Shown here: positions 1 to 11,336 of the stretch, piece by piece | How the letters are laid out: each line of letters begins with the position of its first letter | Position numbering within the stretch: the stretch's first letter is position 1 | Assembly: GCF_040958095.1 (NCBI RefSeq) | Contig: NC_091165.1 | Location: forward strand, 32,331,460 to 32,395,459 | Reading direction: 5' to 3' | DNA: 64,000 nucleotides | Origin: Procambarus clarkii | Taxonomy: Eukaryota; Arthropoda; Malacostraca; Decapoda; Cambaridae | Made by a program: the position numbers and the translations under genes | Notes under the pieces: model-generated | What the model saw: only the letters and a program-made list of their open reading frames with translations | Told to the model about the DNA's origin: nothing | Database searches by the model: none

Positions 1-156
1 CAACTTGTCATTTTTCTTGCTGTTGTGACAGCTACTTTATTGTGTTCTTTAAAGGTAAGGTCTTCCGACATGAGTACACCCAGATCCTTTACATTGCTTT
101 TACGTTCTATGTTATGACTTGCCTGAGTTTTGTACGTGGTTTCCGTTTATATATTT

Positions 157-1146
157 TCATTTTTTTCCATAGCGCATGAGCTGGAGCTTATCTTCGTTAA
201 ACACTACATTATTTTCTGTAGCCCATAGAAAGACCTGATCTACATCTGATTGGAGGTTTGCCGTGTCCTCTATGTTGCCTACTCTCATGAAGATCCTAGT
301 GTCATCTGCAAAGGATGATACAGTGCTATAGGTTGTGTTCTTGTCTATGTCCAATATGAGGATGAGAAAAAGTACTGGAGCAAGCACAGTACCCTGGGGG
401 ACTGAGCTCTTCACGGTTGATAGGCTGGATTTTATTTTGTTGACTATTACACATTGGGTTCTGTTAATCAGGAAATTGTAGATCCATCTGCCTATTTTTC
501 CGGTAATTCCTTTTGAACGCATTTTATGTGCAATAACACCATGGTCACATTTATCAAAAGCTTTTGCGAAATCTGTGTAAATTACATCAGCGTTTTGTTT
601 GTCTTCCATAGCATCTAATGCCATATCATAGTGGTCCAGCAACTGCGACAGGCAAGAGCGCCCTGTTCTGAAACCATGTTGTCCGGGGTTATGGAGATGC
701 TGTGATTCCATGTATTTTGTGATCTTACTTCTTAGCACTCTCTCAAAATTTGTTATGATGTGCGATGTTAGCGCTATCGGTCTGTAATTTTTTGCCTCTG
801 CCTTATTTCCTCCTTTATGAAGTGGTGCTATCTCTACTGTTTTTAGTATATCAGGGATAACGCCAGTATCTAGGCTTTGTCTCCACAGAATGTGGAGGGC
901 CTGCGATAGTGTTTTTTTTTTACAGTTCTTGATGAATATGGAGTTCCAAGAATCCGGGCCTGGTGCAGAGTGCATAGGCATACTGTTTATGGCTTCTTCA
1001 AAATTCAGTGGGGATAGGGTGACGTCTGATATATGATTTGATGTTGGTATCGTATCCATGAAAAATTCATTTGGGTTATCAATCTTTAGTGCGCTTAATG
1101 GCTCGCTGAAAACAGAGTCGTACTGCTTCCTCAGTAGCTCGCTCAT
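157..1146 (-). pseudogene. LINE reverse transcriptase domain
   Basis: RNA-dependent DNA polymerase of a non-LTR retrotransposon. The motifs are in order: NYRPIAL at residues 120-126, GQHGFRTG at 155-162, motif A YTDFAKAFD at 190-198, motif B VPQGTVLAP at 249-257 and motif C FADD at 279-282. The catalytic aspartates are therefore present. The apparent start Met is internal; the true frame comes from the endonuclease ORF through the A7 slip at 1235-1241. The ORF ends early at 157, just after a T7 run. The catalytic core is well preserved, so the two breaks may be recent mutations or base-calling errors. The family is CR1/Jockey-like by the motif wording. Confidence 0.9.
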
Positions 1147-1156
1147 TTCTTTGTTG

Positions 1157-2107
1157 TCATCGGTGAAAGTTCCATCTCCCTTTCGCAGGGGCCCGATACT
1201 TGATGTGGTTTTTGATCTTGATTTTGCATAGGAGAAAAAAATATTTCGGATTTCTCTCTATTTCACTGATGGCCTTTTCCTCTCTTTGCCTCTCCTGGGT
1301 TTTGTATGATTCTTGTAGCTTGAGTTCAATTGTTTCTATTTCTCTACCTAACCTTCTTCGCCGTTCTTGAGATAGGGTGCGACTCTCAAGTTGTTCCGCG
1401 ATTCGTTTTCTTCGCCAATATAGGGAACGACGTTCCCGTTCCAATCTGCATCTCTTCCTCTTTTTTCTTAGGGGTATGCGGTTTGAACATATTTCTAGTG
1501 CTACTGAGCTTATTTTTTCCAGGCACTGGTTCATGTTTGCATTTTCTAGCTGTTCTTCCCAGTTTATTTCTGTGAAGTCCTGGTTTATTTGCTCCCAGTT
1601 TATCTGTTTATTATTGAAGTTGAATTTGCTGAAATCTCCTCCATTGGGAATCTGGACTGGTTTTGAAGGTCTATTCCCCATGGTTGTCATAACTTCAATT
1701 AAGTTGTGATCTGAGTAACAGGTATTTGTAATATTTATGTTTCTGATCAATTCATCATTATTAATGAAAATGAGGTCCAGCGTGTTCTCCTTCCTAGTTG
1801 GTTGTACTATTTGCTGGTTTAAGGCAAACCTGTCGCACATCCGTAGCAGGTCATTTGCATGTGCCTGTTCATTTAGGCTACTTCCTGGTATTCTTTCTGA
1901 TATTACTGAATTAGCCAGGTGCTTCCATTTCAGGTGCCGTAGGTTGAAGTCCCCAAGTAGGATGATGTTCGGAGCTGGATTTGTGAGGTTTTCCAAGCAG
2001 TGCTCTATTTTCATTAGTTGATCTTTAAACTGCTGAGGGTTTGCCTCCGGTGACTTATATACAAGGACAATAACTACATTTAGGATCTCTATTTTGATTA
2101 TCAGCAC
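1157..2107 (-). pseudogene. LINE apurinic-like endonuclease domain, N-terminally truncated
   Basis: This is the endonuclease/exonuclease/phosphatase-type domain that nicks target DNA for target-primed reverse transcription. Visible motifs are GDFN at residues 52-55, LDLIF at 110-114 and YSDHNLI at 131-137, the second half of the catalytic fold. The first half, with the catalytic Asn and Glu motifs, is absent because the copy is cut at 2107. After about residue 190 comes a basic linker rich in R, E and K that normally joins the nuclease to the RT. The last roughly 25 residues are frameshifted: from the A7 run at 1235-1241 the other frame continues into the RT. It cannot make a working enzyme as it stands. 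Confidence 0.85.
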
Positions 2108-2757
2108 ATACTACAGCTACACACAGCACATCCATCATCACACATCATTAATATGGCTACACCCACCACAACCATCATTACATATCATCACTATGGGTAC
2201 TCCCAGCACAAATATCATCACATATTATCACTAAGGCTACACCCAACACAGCTATCATCACTATGGCTGCACCCAGCAGAACCATCATCTCATATCATGA
2301 CTACAGCTACACCTAGCACACCCATCATCATATATCATCACAACAGCTGCACCCAGCAGAACAATCATCACATATCATGACAACAGCTACAATAGCACAA
2401 CCATCATCACATATCATCACTATGGCTACACCCAGCAGAACCATCATCACATATCATCACTACAGCTACACCCAGCAGAACAATCATCACATATCATGAC
2501 AACAACTACAATAGCACATCCATCATCACATATCATCACTATGGCTACACCCAGCACAACCATCATTACATATCATCACTATGGCTACACCCAGCACAAC
2601 TATAATCACATATCATCACTTCAGCTACACCCAGTACAACCATCATCACATATTATCACTATGGCTACACCCAGCACAACCATCATCACATATCATCACT
2701 ATGGCTACACTTATCACAATCATCATCACATATCATCACTATGGCTACACACAGTAC
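2108..2757. repeat. 40-bp minisatellite, block 1
   Basis: About 16 tandem copies of a 40-bp monomer containing TATCATCACTATGGCTACAC followed by CCAGCACAACCATCATCACA. Copies vary by substitutions (cagaac/cacaac, ggctac/agctac) and small indels. Because 40 is not a multiple of three, all frames give the same low-complexity His/Ser/Thr-rich peptides, so the ORFs here are not genes. Confidence 0.95.
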
Positions 2758-3657
2758 TGTAACAGGAGAGGGGGGGGGGAAATGGCTCTCTCGAGTCCGT
2801 TATTCCAACCCCCCAGTTAACTAACGAGGCCAGGGGAAACAGCTCTCTCTAGTCCGTTATCCCGTCCCCAGTTAGCTAACTATTCTAGAGCACTACCAGA
2901 GTTCCTAAGGCAACCTCTCTCGTTCAACACCTTGTAACCTAGGTATTCGACTACCAAGGTGCGGCGACTACAAGGCGCCGTAACTTGATCAGCTACCCGA
3001 AACCCTAGAGAGAACTCTAGAATACATTTCACTGCCACAACCGTCTAAGAGAAAAAAAGGGGAGAAATGAATAGTGAAGTAATTAGTGAGGGTGTGGGGT
3101 GAGAGAGGTAGAGAGGTGGGAGGAGCGAGGAGGGTCATTAGTTGAAAGGGAGAGTTCGGAGAGGGGTGGAGGGAAAGGAGTAGATAGGTAGAAGTAGAAA
3201 TGCAGGTAGTAGAAGTAGAAGAGTAGATAGTAAAAGAAGAAATGCTGCCACCATCCATTCAAGACCATTACATAAAAGACAAGGAATGGAACTTGTCTGT
3301 ATTACAATATTCTCAAAAGATGTTATTACCATGTATCAACTCCAAACATGTACTCATTAATATCATGAACCCATTAACCGCAGAGGCTTTCTCACCTCAA
3401 CTCAAAACTCTAGGGAACCAAGTTAAAGACAATTTAAATACTAAATTCATAATTATATTTCATATGAAGTATCATACTTTAAGCAATTCAAATGTTCAAG
3501 AAATATGCAAAGTGAGTCATCATCCAGGGAATTTGAGAACCCTACAACTGACTGCCCCTGATCATCACACAACATATGTAAACACGACCAAGTCACCTTA
3601 ATGTTCACTCACCAAGTGTCTGCCTATAGCTGGATAGGGGGGGGGGAAGTCTGCAGC
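2758..3657. other. No gene recognised; short duplication and purine-rich stretch
   Basis: A G-run near 2770 is followed by two diverged copies of about 65 bp (around 2782-2823 and 2840-2881) sharing a CTCTCTCnAGTCCGTTAT core and a CCCAGTTAnCTAAC tail. From 3040 to 3240 the plus strand is strongly G/A-rich (gaggtagagaggtgggagg). A 119-codon open frame at 3242-3601 has no motif or family I recognise and no coding signature I can defend. A second G-run lies near 3640. Confidence 0.6.
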
Positions 3658-4062
3658 TGTCAGGCAGCGTCACCCCCGTCCGACCGACAGCCTGTCTCGT
3701 CTGTTGTCCTCCTCTGCTCTGCTGCCTGGTCTATCTGTTAATGCTCTCGAATCGATAGCTCTCCGAGTATATATTGAGAAACCTAGTAGCTAACTCCGCC
3801 CACAAGTAGATAGCCTCCGGCTCTCTACCAAGCCACTCCTTAAACGTCGGCATGTTTGAAGGCTAACAGGCTACAATTATAAGATTAGCAGAAGCAAGGT
3901 GAAATTCGCATGATCTGACCTCAGGTCACTTGAGGTCATTAACGCTTAGAGGTGTGAGTTTCAGGCCAACAAACTGGAGCCTTCTCAAATCCTTGTCTCT
4001 GACTCATATACTATATATATTTTAAATAAACTAAACCAAACACTTTTACAGTGTTACATCTC
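3658..4062 (-). mobile_element. Probable LTR of an LTR retrotransposon (minus strand)
   Basis: Read on the minus strand, a purine tract of the form GGGGAGAAGGGGAGA (plus-strand 4063-4077) is followed directly by TGTAACACTG. This is the classic polypurine tract plus TG start of a 3' LTR. Inside are a TATATACTC TATA-like box (around 3762-3770) and AT-rich sequence near the TG end. A TGACA-type end fits at 3658 (plus TGTCAGGCAGCG), giving about 405 bp with TG...CA ends. No second copy is in the window, so the left boundary and the family (Ty3/Gypsy suspected) are inference. Confidence 0.45.
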
Positions 4063-4077
4063 CCCTTCTCCCCGAAA
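4063..4077 (-). other. Candidate polypurine tract
   Basis: On the minus strand this is an all-purine 15-mer immediately before the presumed LTR start at 4062. It would prime plus-strand DNA synthesis in an LTR retrotransposon. Support is positional and compositional only. Confidence 0.45.
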
Positions 4078-4787
4078 ATAAAGTTTTTGCAACACTGCTA
4101 AAGCAACCTAGCTGTGTGAGACAACTTTATTAACGAAAAAAAATACATCCTAGCTAAACAAATATACATCATCCTACTCTAAAAAATTAAATATGTAGAC
4201 AGACGTCCATTGTCTCTGGCTGGGCGACGTCACTGCTTGGTCTTGTAAATAGTCCTGTGCCACATTTCTTCAACACAACTGCCTCCGTCGCTTCTCCGTC
4301 GTTAACGCACAACAACCCTTGGTCAACCAGGAAGCCGTTACTACTTGAACTGCGCACAGGACCGTGGAATTCGGTTGTCCCAGCTGATCTGTAATTGGCC
4401 CTACGTCAGTCACCATGAGAGACATATATTGGGGTTCTTCACAGCTATAGGGACTACAAGTTTCAAGACCTCCATATAGTTGCCACCGTAGAAATCCCAT
4501 CCTACTTCTTTCTTCCCTGTTGCTCCAGTACGCCTCCTTCCGAGAGCCACTTCTGACAGCCACATCAAGTCCGCACGACACAGGAGGAATCACTCAACAG
4601 AGCAACATGCTTGCAGGAGGGGCGGCCAGTTAAGGCAAACGAACCTGTCTTGCAATTACCCTCCATGCAATGATGCTGACACCAGCAAGGGACACTAGGC
4701 AACGTGTCTCACTCAGCTTGTCTTATCTTCTCTTCTTTCTTCTCTTTTCTTTCTTCTCTCTTCTTCCTCCCATGGGTCTTTGACAAG
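4078..4787. other. Unassigned; possibly the 3' internal part of the same LTR element
   Basis: This lies on the internal side of the presumed polypurine tract. A 107-codon minus-strand frame (4270-4593) shows no RT, RNase H, integrase or envelope motif that I can recognise. A pyrimidine-rich stretch (4725-4770, tcttct-like) precedes the next minisatellite. Confidence 0.4.
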
Positions 4788-5012
4788 CGACCTGGGGTCC
4801 AATGGGGTCCGTCCGTCCTGGGGTCCATCCTAGGTAGACCGATGTTGGTGGGACAGACTGGAGTCGTTTCTCCTCTTCCATCTTTACTGGGTCGTCTGAG
4901 GTCATGTGCAGAACGACCTGGGGTCCACTGGGGATCCGTCCATCTTGAGGTCCACTGGGGTCTGTCCGTCCTGGGGTCCACTGGGGTCCGTCCGTCCTGG
5001 GATCCACTGGGT
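4788..5012. repeat. Degenerate 26-bp minisatellite
   Basis: Diverged copies built on GTCCGTCCTGGGGTCCACTG. Three clear, nearly contiguous 26-bp units lie at about 4932-5010; looser ones start at about 4788. The spaces between hold unique-looking sequence. Confidence 0.7.
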
Positions 5013-6504
5013 AGACCATTTTAACCGACCAAGAGGGCTGCATCTTGGGGGTCCCCTGGGGTGATGGTGGTGGTGGTGGAGCCATGACATCCAGGTAGGG
5101 GGCTGGTCGTCGAGGTGGTGATAAACGCCCCTGAGTGTGGTACACAGCAGCCGTCTCCCTCTTCTGTATGTGCGCCTCGTCTCTCTTCTGGCTCCAACCT
5201 GTGAATGAACATAAAGGCAACAATACCCGTGTTCCAACTTGCTGTGTGACCCCTGTAGTTTGTATAGGGTTCCACAGTCTAATTATAACGCTCTCTTCTT
5301 GGCAACGACTACACTCAAATTTTAAAATAATCCAATTAACACTGAATGATACTGACTTGGTGGAACATAAAACAGTACTAGAGTAAAGTTAGAGAAGAGA
5401 GAATAAGGTCGTCACTACTTTTAACTTGTCACTAAATGAATCTTCACAAAAAAATATCAATACTAATAGACAAAACACTAGCCTAACTTAACTGTACCGT
5501 TCTTAATCTTAAGTACTTAATTAACCGTTACTCCCACCCTTAACCTACAGCCACCTACGTGACCCAGAGTGTTTCCCTCGCTTCTCCGCGGGTCAACACT
5601 CCAACTTTTTTGCCACCCCTGTGACCAGACTCAAATATCATCACTACAGCCACACCTTGAACAACCATCTTCATATATTATCACTATGACTACACCCAGC
5701 ACTGTTGTGACGCTGAACCCCAGTTCATTCCGAACACAGCGATTACACAACACATAACACCTTGCCTCAGTAACCGTTACTACCACCGTGTACTACACAC
5801 ACCAGACCCTTGAGGCGTACCACTCGGTTTGTACTGGAACATAATGAGTGAACATATGGAAGGTATTTAAAGGCCGTCGGGTTTTGTCATTTAATTACAA
5901 AGAATAGACTCTGACAAATAATAACCTATTAACATACTCTATTAGGTAAATACACTTCCAATACCCATAGACCACTTGACCTCCGCGATCACTACCCACA
6001 CTCGTAACTTCCGCCTAAGTCCCTAATACGGAATGATTACTTCAACGCTCCACACCCGGTTAGTCTTACATTCAATACTCACATACTGCAGACTTAACTT
6101 GGTCACTAAGATCACATCAGGTTCTCGCATAGCTGTCTGCTACACTTCGCTGCTGCCGCAAACGGGGATCCAGAGGACTTCTCGGTTCAACTCCCACAAT
6201 CAGACTGCCTCCAGTCAGCCATCTCCCTCAACCATTTCCCCCCCCCCCCCCGCCTCTCAAGGAAGGTATAATCAGATTAACCTTATCCCTAGAGCGGTAA
6301 TCTTGTTCCTAGAAGCCTGACGAAGAATAATTCCTCTTTCCAGGAATTATTAATTTGGCTAAACAGCTTCGGTCTTAATCCATTGACCTTTCTTAGATAT
6401 GTGATCCATAGTCTGTCTACTTACATGTACTTCCAATCATCATTCGTTAAGTGTTGTAGTAATGATCCTCTAGCTAATAATTCCTACTAACTTGTGGATT
6501 ACAA
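5013..6504. other. No gene recognised; small relic of the 40-bp minisatellite
   Basis: Mostly unique-looking AT-rich sequence. At about 5634-5702 there are roughly 1.5 diverged copies of the 40-bp monomer (catcacta...cacccagca). A C-run sits at about 6240-6251. Around 6326-6354 an imperfect hairpin has AATAATTCC / GGAATTATT arms. Open frames here are short and carry no recognisable domain. Confidence 0.6.
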
Positions 6505-6717
6505 CACACAACCATCATCACATATCATCACTTCAGCAACACCCAGCACAACCATCATCACATATCATCACTTCAGCAACACCCAGCACAACCATCATCA
6601 CACATCACTATGACTGCATCCAGCAAAACCATCATCACATATCATCATTCTAGCTACACCCAGCACAACCATCATCACATGTCATCACTACAGCTACACA
6701 CAGCATACCTATCATCA
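6505..6717. repeat. 40-bp minisatellite, block 2
   Basis: About five copies of the same 40-bp monomer as at 2108-2757. The first two copies share the 'ttcagcaac' variant, which indicates a local duplication. It ends at a LINE 3' tail. Confidence 0.9.
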
Positions 6718-6822
6718 CAGGCTCAGGTATCTGTACACCAGTTGATTGATAGTTGAGAGGCGGGACCAAAGAGCCAGAGCTCAACCCCCGCAAACACAAC
6801 TAGGTGAGTAATAGGTGAGTAT
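6718..6822 (+). mobile_element. LINE 3' terminal fragment (about 105 bp)
   Basis: Starts GGCTCAGG and contains TCTGTACACC, GGCGGGACCAAAGAGCCAGA and CCCGCAAACACAACTAGG, ending in GTGAGTA repeats. The same sequence is the 3' UTR of the LINE copy ending near 8453, which identifies this as a severely 5'-truncated insertion of that family. It lies inside the 40-bp minisatellite. Confidence 0.8.
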
Positions 6823-6950
6823 ATCATCACTATGGCTACCCCCAGCAGAACCATCATCACGTATCATCACTACAGCTACACCTAGCACACCCATCATCAC
6901 ATATCATAACTATGGCTACAACCAGCACATCCATCATCACATATCACTAT
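6823..6950. repeat. 40-bp minisatellite, block 3
   Basis: About three monomers between a LINE 3' tail and a SINE. This looks like one array split by insertions. Confidence 0.9.
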
Positions 6951-7207
6951 CTTCTTGAGGTTATCTTGAAATGATTTCGGGGCTTTTTTTTTTAGTGTCC
7001 CCGCGGCCCGGTCCTCTACCAGGCCTCCGCCCCCAGGAAGTAGCCCGTGACAGCTGACTAACACCCAGGTACCTATTTTACTGCTAGGTAACAGGGAGCA
7101 TAGGGTGAAAGAAACTCTGCCCATTGTTTCTCGCCGGTGCCTGGGATCGAACCCAGGACCACAGGATCACAAGTCCAGCGTGCTGTCCGCTCGGCCGACC
7201 GGCTCCC
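6951..7207 (-). mobile_element. tRNA-derived SINE, copy 1
   Basis: On the minus strand the element starts GGGAGCCGGTCGGCCGAGCG. It has an A-box-like GGCCGAGCGG segment and a perfect B box GGTTCGATCCC (plus-strand 7143-7153). The anticodon-loop position reads CTTGTGA, giving a threonine-type TGT. The tRNA-unrelated body includes CTGTTACCTAGCAGTAAAAT and GGACCGGGCCGCGGGGACA, and the tail is AAGATAACCTCAAGAAG. The body is shared with the copy at 11337-11592. It interrupts the 40-bp minisatellite. Transcription would depend on the internal pol III promoter. A run of T (plus strand, about 6985) is an A-run in the element. Confidence 0.85.
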
Positions 7208-7573
7208 TATGGCTACTCAGCACACTCATCATCACATATCATCACTATGGGTACTCCCAGCACAAATATCATCACATATCATCACTATAGCTACACCCAG
7301 CACAATCATCATCACATCATCACTATGGCTACACCCAACACAACCATCATCACATATCATCACTATGGCTACACCCAGCACAACCATCAACACATCATCA
7401 TTATGGCTACACCCAGCACAACCATCAACACATCATCATTATGGCTACATCCAGCACAACCATCATCACATATCATAACTATGGCTACACCCACCACAAC
7501 CATCATCACTATGACTACACCCAGCACAACCATATCATAACTATTGCTACACCCAACACAACCGTCATCACAC
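7208..7573. repeat. 40-bp minisatellite, block 4
   Basis: About nine monomers, with 37-40 bp length variants lacking one 'cat' or 'ata' unit. It continues the array interrupted by the SINE. Confidence 0.92.
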
Positions 7574-8445
7574 ATGCCAAAATTATGAGATGCCAAAATT
7601 ATGAGAAGGATTAAGACAGAAGAGGACTGTTTGAGGCTTCTAGAAGACCTAGACAAACTGAAGGAATGGTCGAACAAATGGTTGTTAGAGTTTAACCCAA
7701 CCAAATGTAATGTAATGAAGATAGGTGTAGGGAGCAGGAGGCCAAATACAAGGTATCATCTGGGAGAGGAAATTCTTCAGGAGTCAGAGAAAGAAAAAGA
7801 CTTGGGAGTTGATATCACGCCAGACCTGTTTCCTGCAGCCCATATCAAGAGGATAACATCAGCGGCATATGCCAGGCTGGCCAACATATGAACGGCATTC
7901 AGGAACTTGTGTAAAGAATCATTCAAAACTTTGTATACCACATATGTCAGGCCAATCCTGGAGTATGCAGCCCCAGCATGGAGTCCATATCTCGTTAAGG
8001 ATAAGACTAAACTGGAAAAGGTTTGCCACCAGACTAGTACCCGAGCTGAGAGGTATGAGCTACGAGGAGAGACTACGGGAATTAAACCTCACTTCGCTGG
8101 AAGACAGAAGAGTTAGGGGGACATGATCACCACATTCAAGATTCTCAAGGGAATTGATAGGGTAGATATAGACAGGCTATTTAACACAAGGGGCACACGC
8201 ACTAGAGGACAGGTGGAAACTGAGCGCCCAAATGAGCCACAGAGATATTAGAAAGAACTTTTGTAGTGTCAGAGTGGTTGACAAATGGAATGCATTAGGA
8301 GGTGATGTGGTGGAGGCTGACTCCATACACAATTTCAAGTGTAGATATGATAGAGCCCAATAGGCTCAGGAATCTGTACACCTGTTGATTGACGGTTGAG
8401 TGGCGGGACCAAAGAACCAGAGCTCAATTCCCGCAAACACAACTA
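7574..8445 (+). mobile_element. LINE 3' end: post-RT region and 3' UTR, frameshifted
   Basis: C-terminal part of a CR1/Jockey-type ORF2. One frame (7601-7891) includes LKEWSNKWLLEFNPTKC and the KEKDLGVDI motif, the same position as the VKDLGVLMS motif of the LINE at 1-156. A second frame (7907 on) carries TTYVRPILEYAAPAWSP. A third (about 8020-8126) carries LVPELRGMSYEERLREL. At least two frameshifts separate these. After 8126 the frame continues with FKILKGIDRVDIDRLFNTRG-type sequence and later a degraded VVDKWNALGG motif. The 3' UTR (from 8361, GGCTCAGG) matches 6718-6822. The RT core is missing. A 16-bp direct duplication (ATGCCAAAATTATGAG) marks the 5' edge at 7574-7605. Confidence 0.9.
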
Positions 8446-9040
8446 GGTGAGTACATCATCACTACAGCAACACCCAGCACAATCATTATCGCATATCATC
8501 ATTATGGCTACACCCAGTACAACCATCATCACATATCATCACTATGTCTACACCTAGCAGAACCATCATCACATATCTTCACTATAACTACACTCAGCAC
8601 AACCATCATCACATATCATCACTATGGCTACACCCAGCACAACCATAATCACATATCATCACTATGGCTACACCCAGCACAACCATCATCACATATCATC
8701 ACTATGGCTACACCCAGCACAACCATCATCATCACATATCATTACTATGGCTACACTCAGCACAACTATCATCACATATCATTACTATGGCTACACCCAG
8801 CACAACTATCATCATCACATATCATTACTATGGCTACACTCAGCACAACTATCATCACATATCATTACTATGGCTACACCCAGCACAACCATCATCATCA
8901 CATATCATCACTATGGCTACACCCAGCACAACCATCATCATCACATATCATTACTATGGCTACACTCAGCACAACTATCATCACATATCATTACTATGGC
9001 TACACCCAGCACAACCATAATCTCATATCATCAATATGGG
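8446..9040. repeat. 40-bp minisatellite, block 5
   Basis: About 15 monomers, many 40 bp and some 43 bp with an extra CAT (catcatcatcacat). The 40/43 alternation with 'ttactatgg' variants gives a higher-order pattern around 8720-8990. It directly follows the GTGAGTA tail of the LINE. Confidence 0.93.
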
Positions 9041-9693
9041 TCATCTTAAACCGATTGATGCACAAAATAAGCAGGCTAGGGTAAGGGGTCAACAGATTTG
9101 TTAAAGGACGGAGCACATCAAATTGTAAACTTAATAAGTTAGCTAATGCACAGCTAAATACTACGTATTTGTGGACATCAAAGGAGTCTTCGACAAAGCA
9201 CAGGGGATTGCTATCCTTCATAAACTTGCATTCACGGGTTTCAAGGGGAGACTCATGAAATGGTCTGAAGATTACCTCACATGGAGGAAAGCCGAGGTCT
9301 GTTTCAATGGAACAATCTCGAAAACAATTAATATGGAACTCGGGACCCTTCAAGGAGGAGTTTTAAGCCCCACACTATTCAATATATTTATGGACGCCAC
9401 CGTAAATACTGAATTTCCGAAAGGAACACAGCAAGTGGGATATGCAGATACTGTCCTAATACAAGCCCCAACCTTGGGAAAAATTAACAGTCCATGGAAC
9501 TCCTTGGAAGGCATTGCCTTCTTAAGCATTGCCGTGCTTAGAATGATGTACACAGCCTATGTGCACTCCGTCATACACTATGCTGCACATAGAATAATTG
9601 TGCACTTATTCCCAAAGCGATATGAAAAGACTTGAAAGCATACAAAATGAAGCCATGACAATCATTCTTAGAGTTCCAAGAACTGCTAAAACA
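9041..9693 (+). pseudogene. Second LINE-type reverse transcriptase fragment, inactive
   Basis: Different from the LINE at 1-2107. The ORF 9171-9635 has a motif A region DIKGVFDKA, motif B LQGGVLSPTLFNI (LQG in place of the usual PQG) and motif C YADT instead of YADD, so a catalytic aspartate is lost. Upstream (about 9090-9165) another frame encodes RFVKGRSTSN...NKLANAQLN, which is the preceding RT segment. Downstream (about 9613-9693) another frame encodes KRLESIQNEAM, typical of the post-RT region. Between motif C and this region the sequence is internally deleted. The wording resembles Jockey/R1-like arthropod RTs. A frameshifted, deleted relic. Confidence 0.85.
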
Positions 9694-9925
9694 TGACTGC
9701 ACAGGATGAGTGGCGCTGTCACTATAGTGTGTTCACTCACACGATGAGTGGCGCTGCCCATGTTGTCACTATCGTGGTGTGTTCACTCACAGGATGTGTG
9801 TTCACACACAGGACGTGTGTTCACTCACAGGATGAGTGATGCTGCCCAATATTATCACTATGGTGTCGTGTTCACTCACAGGTCGAGTGACGCTGCCGAA
9901 TATTGTCACTACGGTGGTGTGAGGG
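9694..9925. repeat. 51-bp satellite, block 1 (degenerate)
   Basis: Four to five irregular copies of a monomer with TTCACTCACAGGATGAGTGA followed by GCTGCCCAATAnTGTCACTA. A short 'gtgttcactcacaggat' sub-repeat is expanded at 9779-9835. Confidence 0.85.
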
Positions 9926-11336
9926 AGGAATTAGTTGTACAGTAAAATTATATTAAATGTTTCGAAGGACCAAAAGTTAATGTTTAAGATCAGAGAACCA
10001 GTGGCTTATGGATCTCCAATAATAAATGTATAAATGTAATTAAATATATTTAGAGAAATGAACTGTAATATTAATGATAATTCAGAACTAACTCCGTATA
10101 CCCTACAACTTGGGTAGGGGGGGGGGGGGGGTAATAATATTGAGATGGTAATGCACATCTATTAATGAAATAATACATATAAATAATAATTTGATTCTCA
10201 ATAGTGATAAATAGCTATCTACAATAGGAATACTGGAAACGGCTTAGCAGGCAAGGATGATCGTAGATCGCGTCCAGCCTCTACAGCACGTTTATTCCAG
10301 TCCAAGATAGCTGTCCTTGGGAATACGTGATCATGGATGCAGAAACACCTCTCTCTCTCGGTCTTAATTCCATGCTGAAAGTCAAATTCTATGTAATTTC
10401 CACTCTAAACTTAGTATTAGTGTATCTAATCGCATAATCTAAAGAATTGGAGGATAAGATCAGCACTTATGTGGGTCTATTGTATCGCCGGCGACGTAAC
10501 GACAGCACATTAAATAGATCAACGAATAATGGCCAATATTACAAAATCTAGATAATACATTACTGCCGAACTAGGTGTTCGTAAGTTGGGAAAGTGTCAC
10601 CCTCGATCAGAAGCTCGTAGAAGTACGGATGATCTCAGATTATATCGATAGTTGTTGGGCAGCTCCAGAACACCCAGATACCAGGTTGATAAGATGGTGA
10701 GTCCCCTTCTCCTCCCTCGTGACGCATGCGCACTCGCGCCTATGATGGAACTCTGGGTATAATATGTAATATTTCAAACAGGGTTCCGAAAGGATGGAGA
10801 CGTGGTTGACGAATATTTACGTCATAATGCAGGGTTTTATAAGACATTAGATAAAATTTTGGAATGCAAATCAAGTAATATAGATGACATTAAACACACA
10901 AGAATATTAAGAGTGGAAATCAAGTTTATCTTTTTATTTACCGGAACAGCTGATCGAGACTGTATAAATTATTTCCAGTAAACAGCAATATATTATTAAA
11001 TGAAAGTAAATCTATTATTAATCAATAAGCCTTAATAAAGAAATGTAAATGAGACTGCATTCAATTCGATCCATTAATATGGAGAAATTATTCCTCCTAG
11101 CTTCTATTCCCTCTGTCAGGCGCCTTAAGAGTGCCTGCCCGCTAAACACACACCGAAACTACGACGTTGGTACAACGTTCGAACAAGTTTTAACACCTCC
11201 TAACCAGTTATAACAACCAATATAGCAAGTTGTAACAACGTTCTAATACGTCATAAACACGTTAAGCCAAGATGTAACAACTTTATTACAAGTTGTAACA
11301 AGCGGAAAATAGAGACAGTTTCGGTTTGTGTTTCCA
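9926..11336. other. No gene recognised
   Basis: AT-rich, unique-looking sequence with a G-run of about 14 at 10118-10131. From 11150 to 11310 several short near-palindromic words recur (AACGTTnnAACAA, AAGTTGTAACAA, GTTATAACAA), as in some MITE ends, but I cannot define borders. No ORF carries a recognisable domain. Confidence 0.5.

Larger units (their letters stand above)
1..2107 (-). mobile_element. LINE (CR1/Jockey-type) ORF2 region, 5'-truncated and leaving the window
   Basis: One non-LTR retrotransposon copy reads right to left: endonuclease (1157-2107), then reverse transcriptase (157-1146), then the post-RT region (1-156). The post-RT part still encodes a VKDLGVLMS-like motif (plus-strand 66-94) typical of CR1/Jockey ORF2 proteins, but in another frame and after an extra stop. 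The endonuclease-RT frame change falls in an A7 run at 1235-1241. The RT frame is lost at a T7 run at 160-166. The element's 5' part is missing at 2108, where a 40-bp minisatellite begins. The 3' end lies outside the window. The superfamily call rests on domain order and RT motifs; the exact clade is uncertain. Confidence 0.85.

Noticed and set aside
3242..3601. 119-codon plus-strand ORF as a host gene
   Set aside because: No recognised motif, no repeat or splice context, and length compatible with chance in AT-rich DNA.
7138..7207. Functional tRNA-Thr gene
   Set aside because: Followed by a conserved SINE body and A/T-rich tail; arm pairing is imperfect, so it is a SINE head.
2153..9049. 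His/Ser/Thr-rich open frames of up to 231 codons
   Set aside because: Translations of the 40-bp minisatellite in shifted phases.
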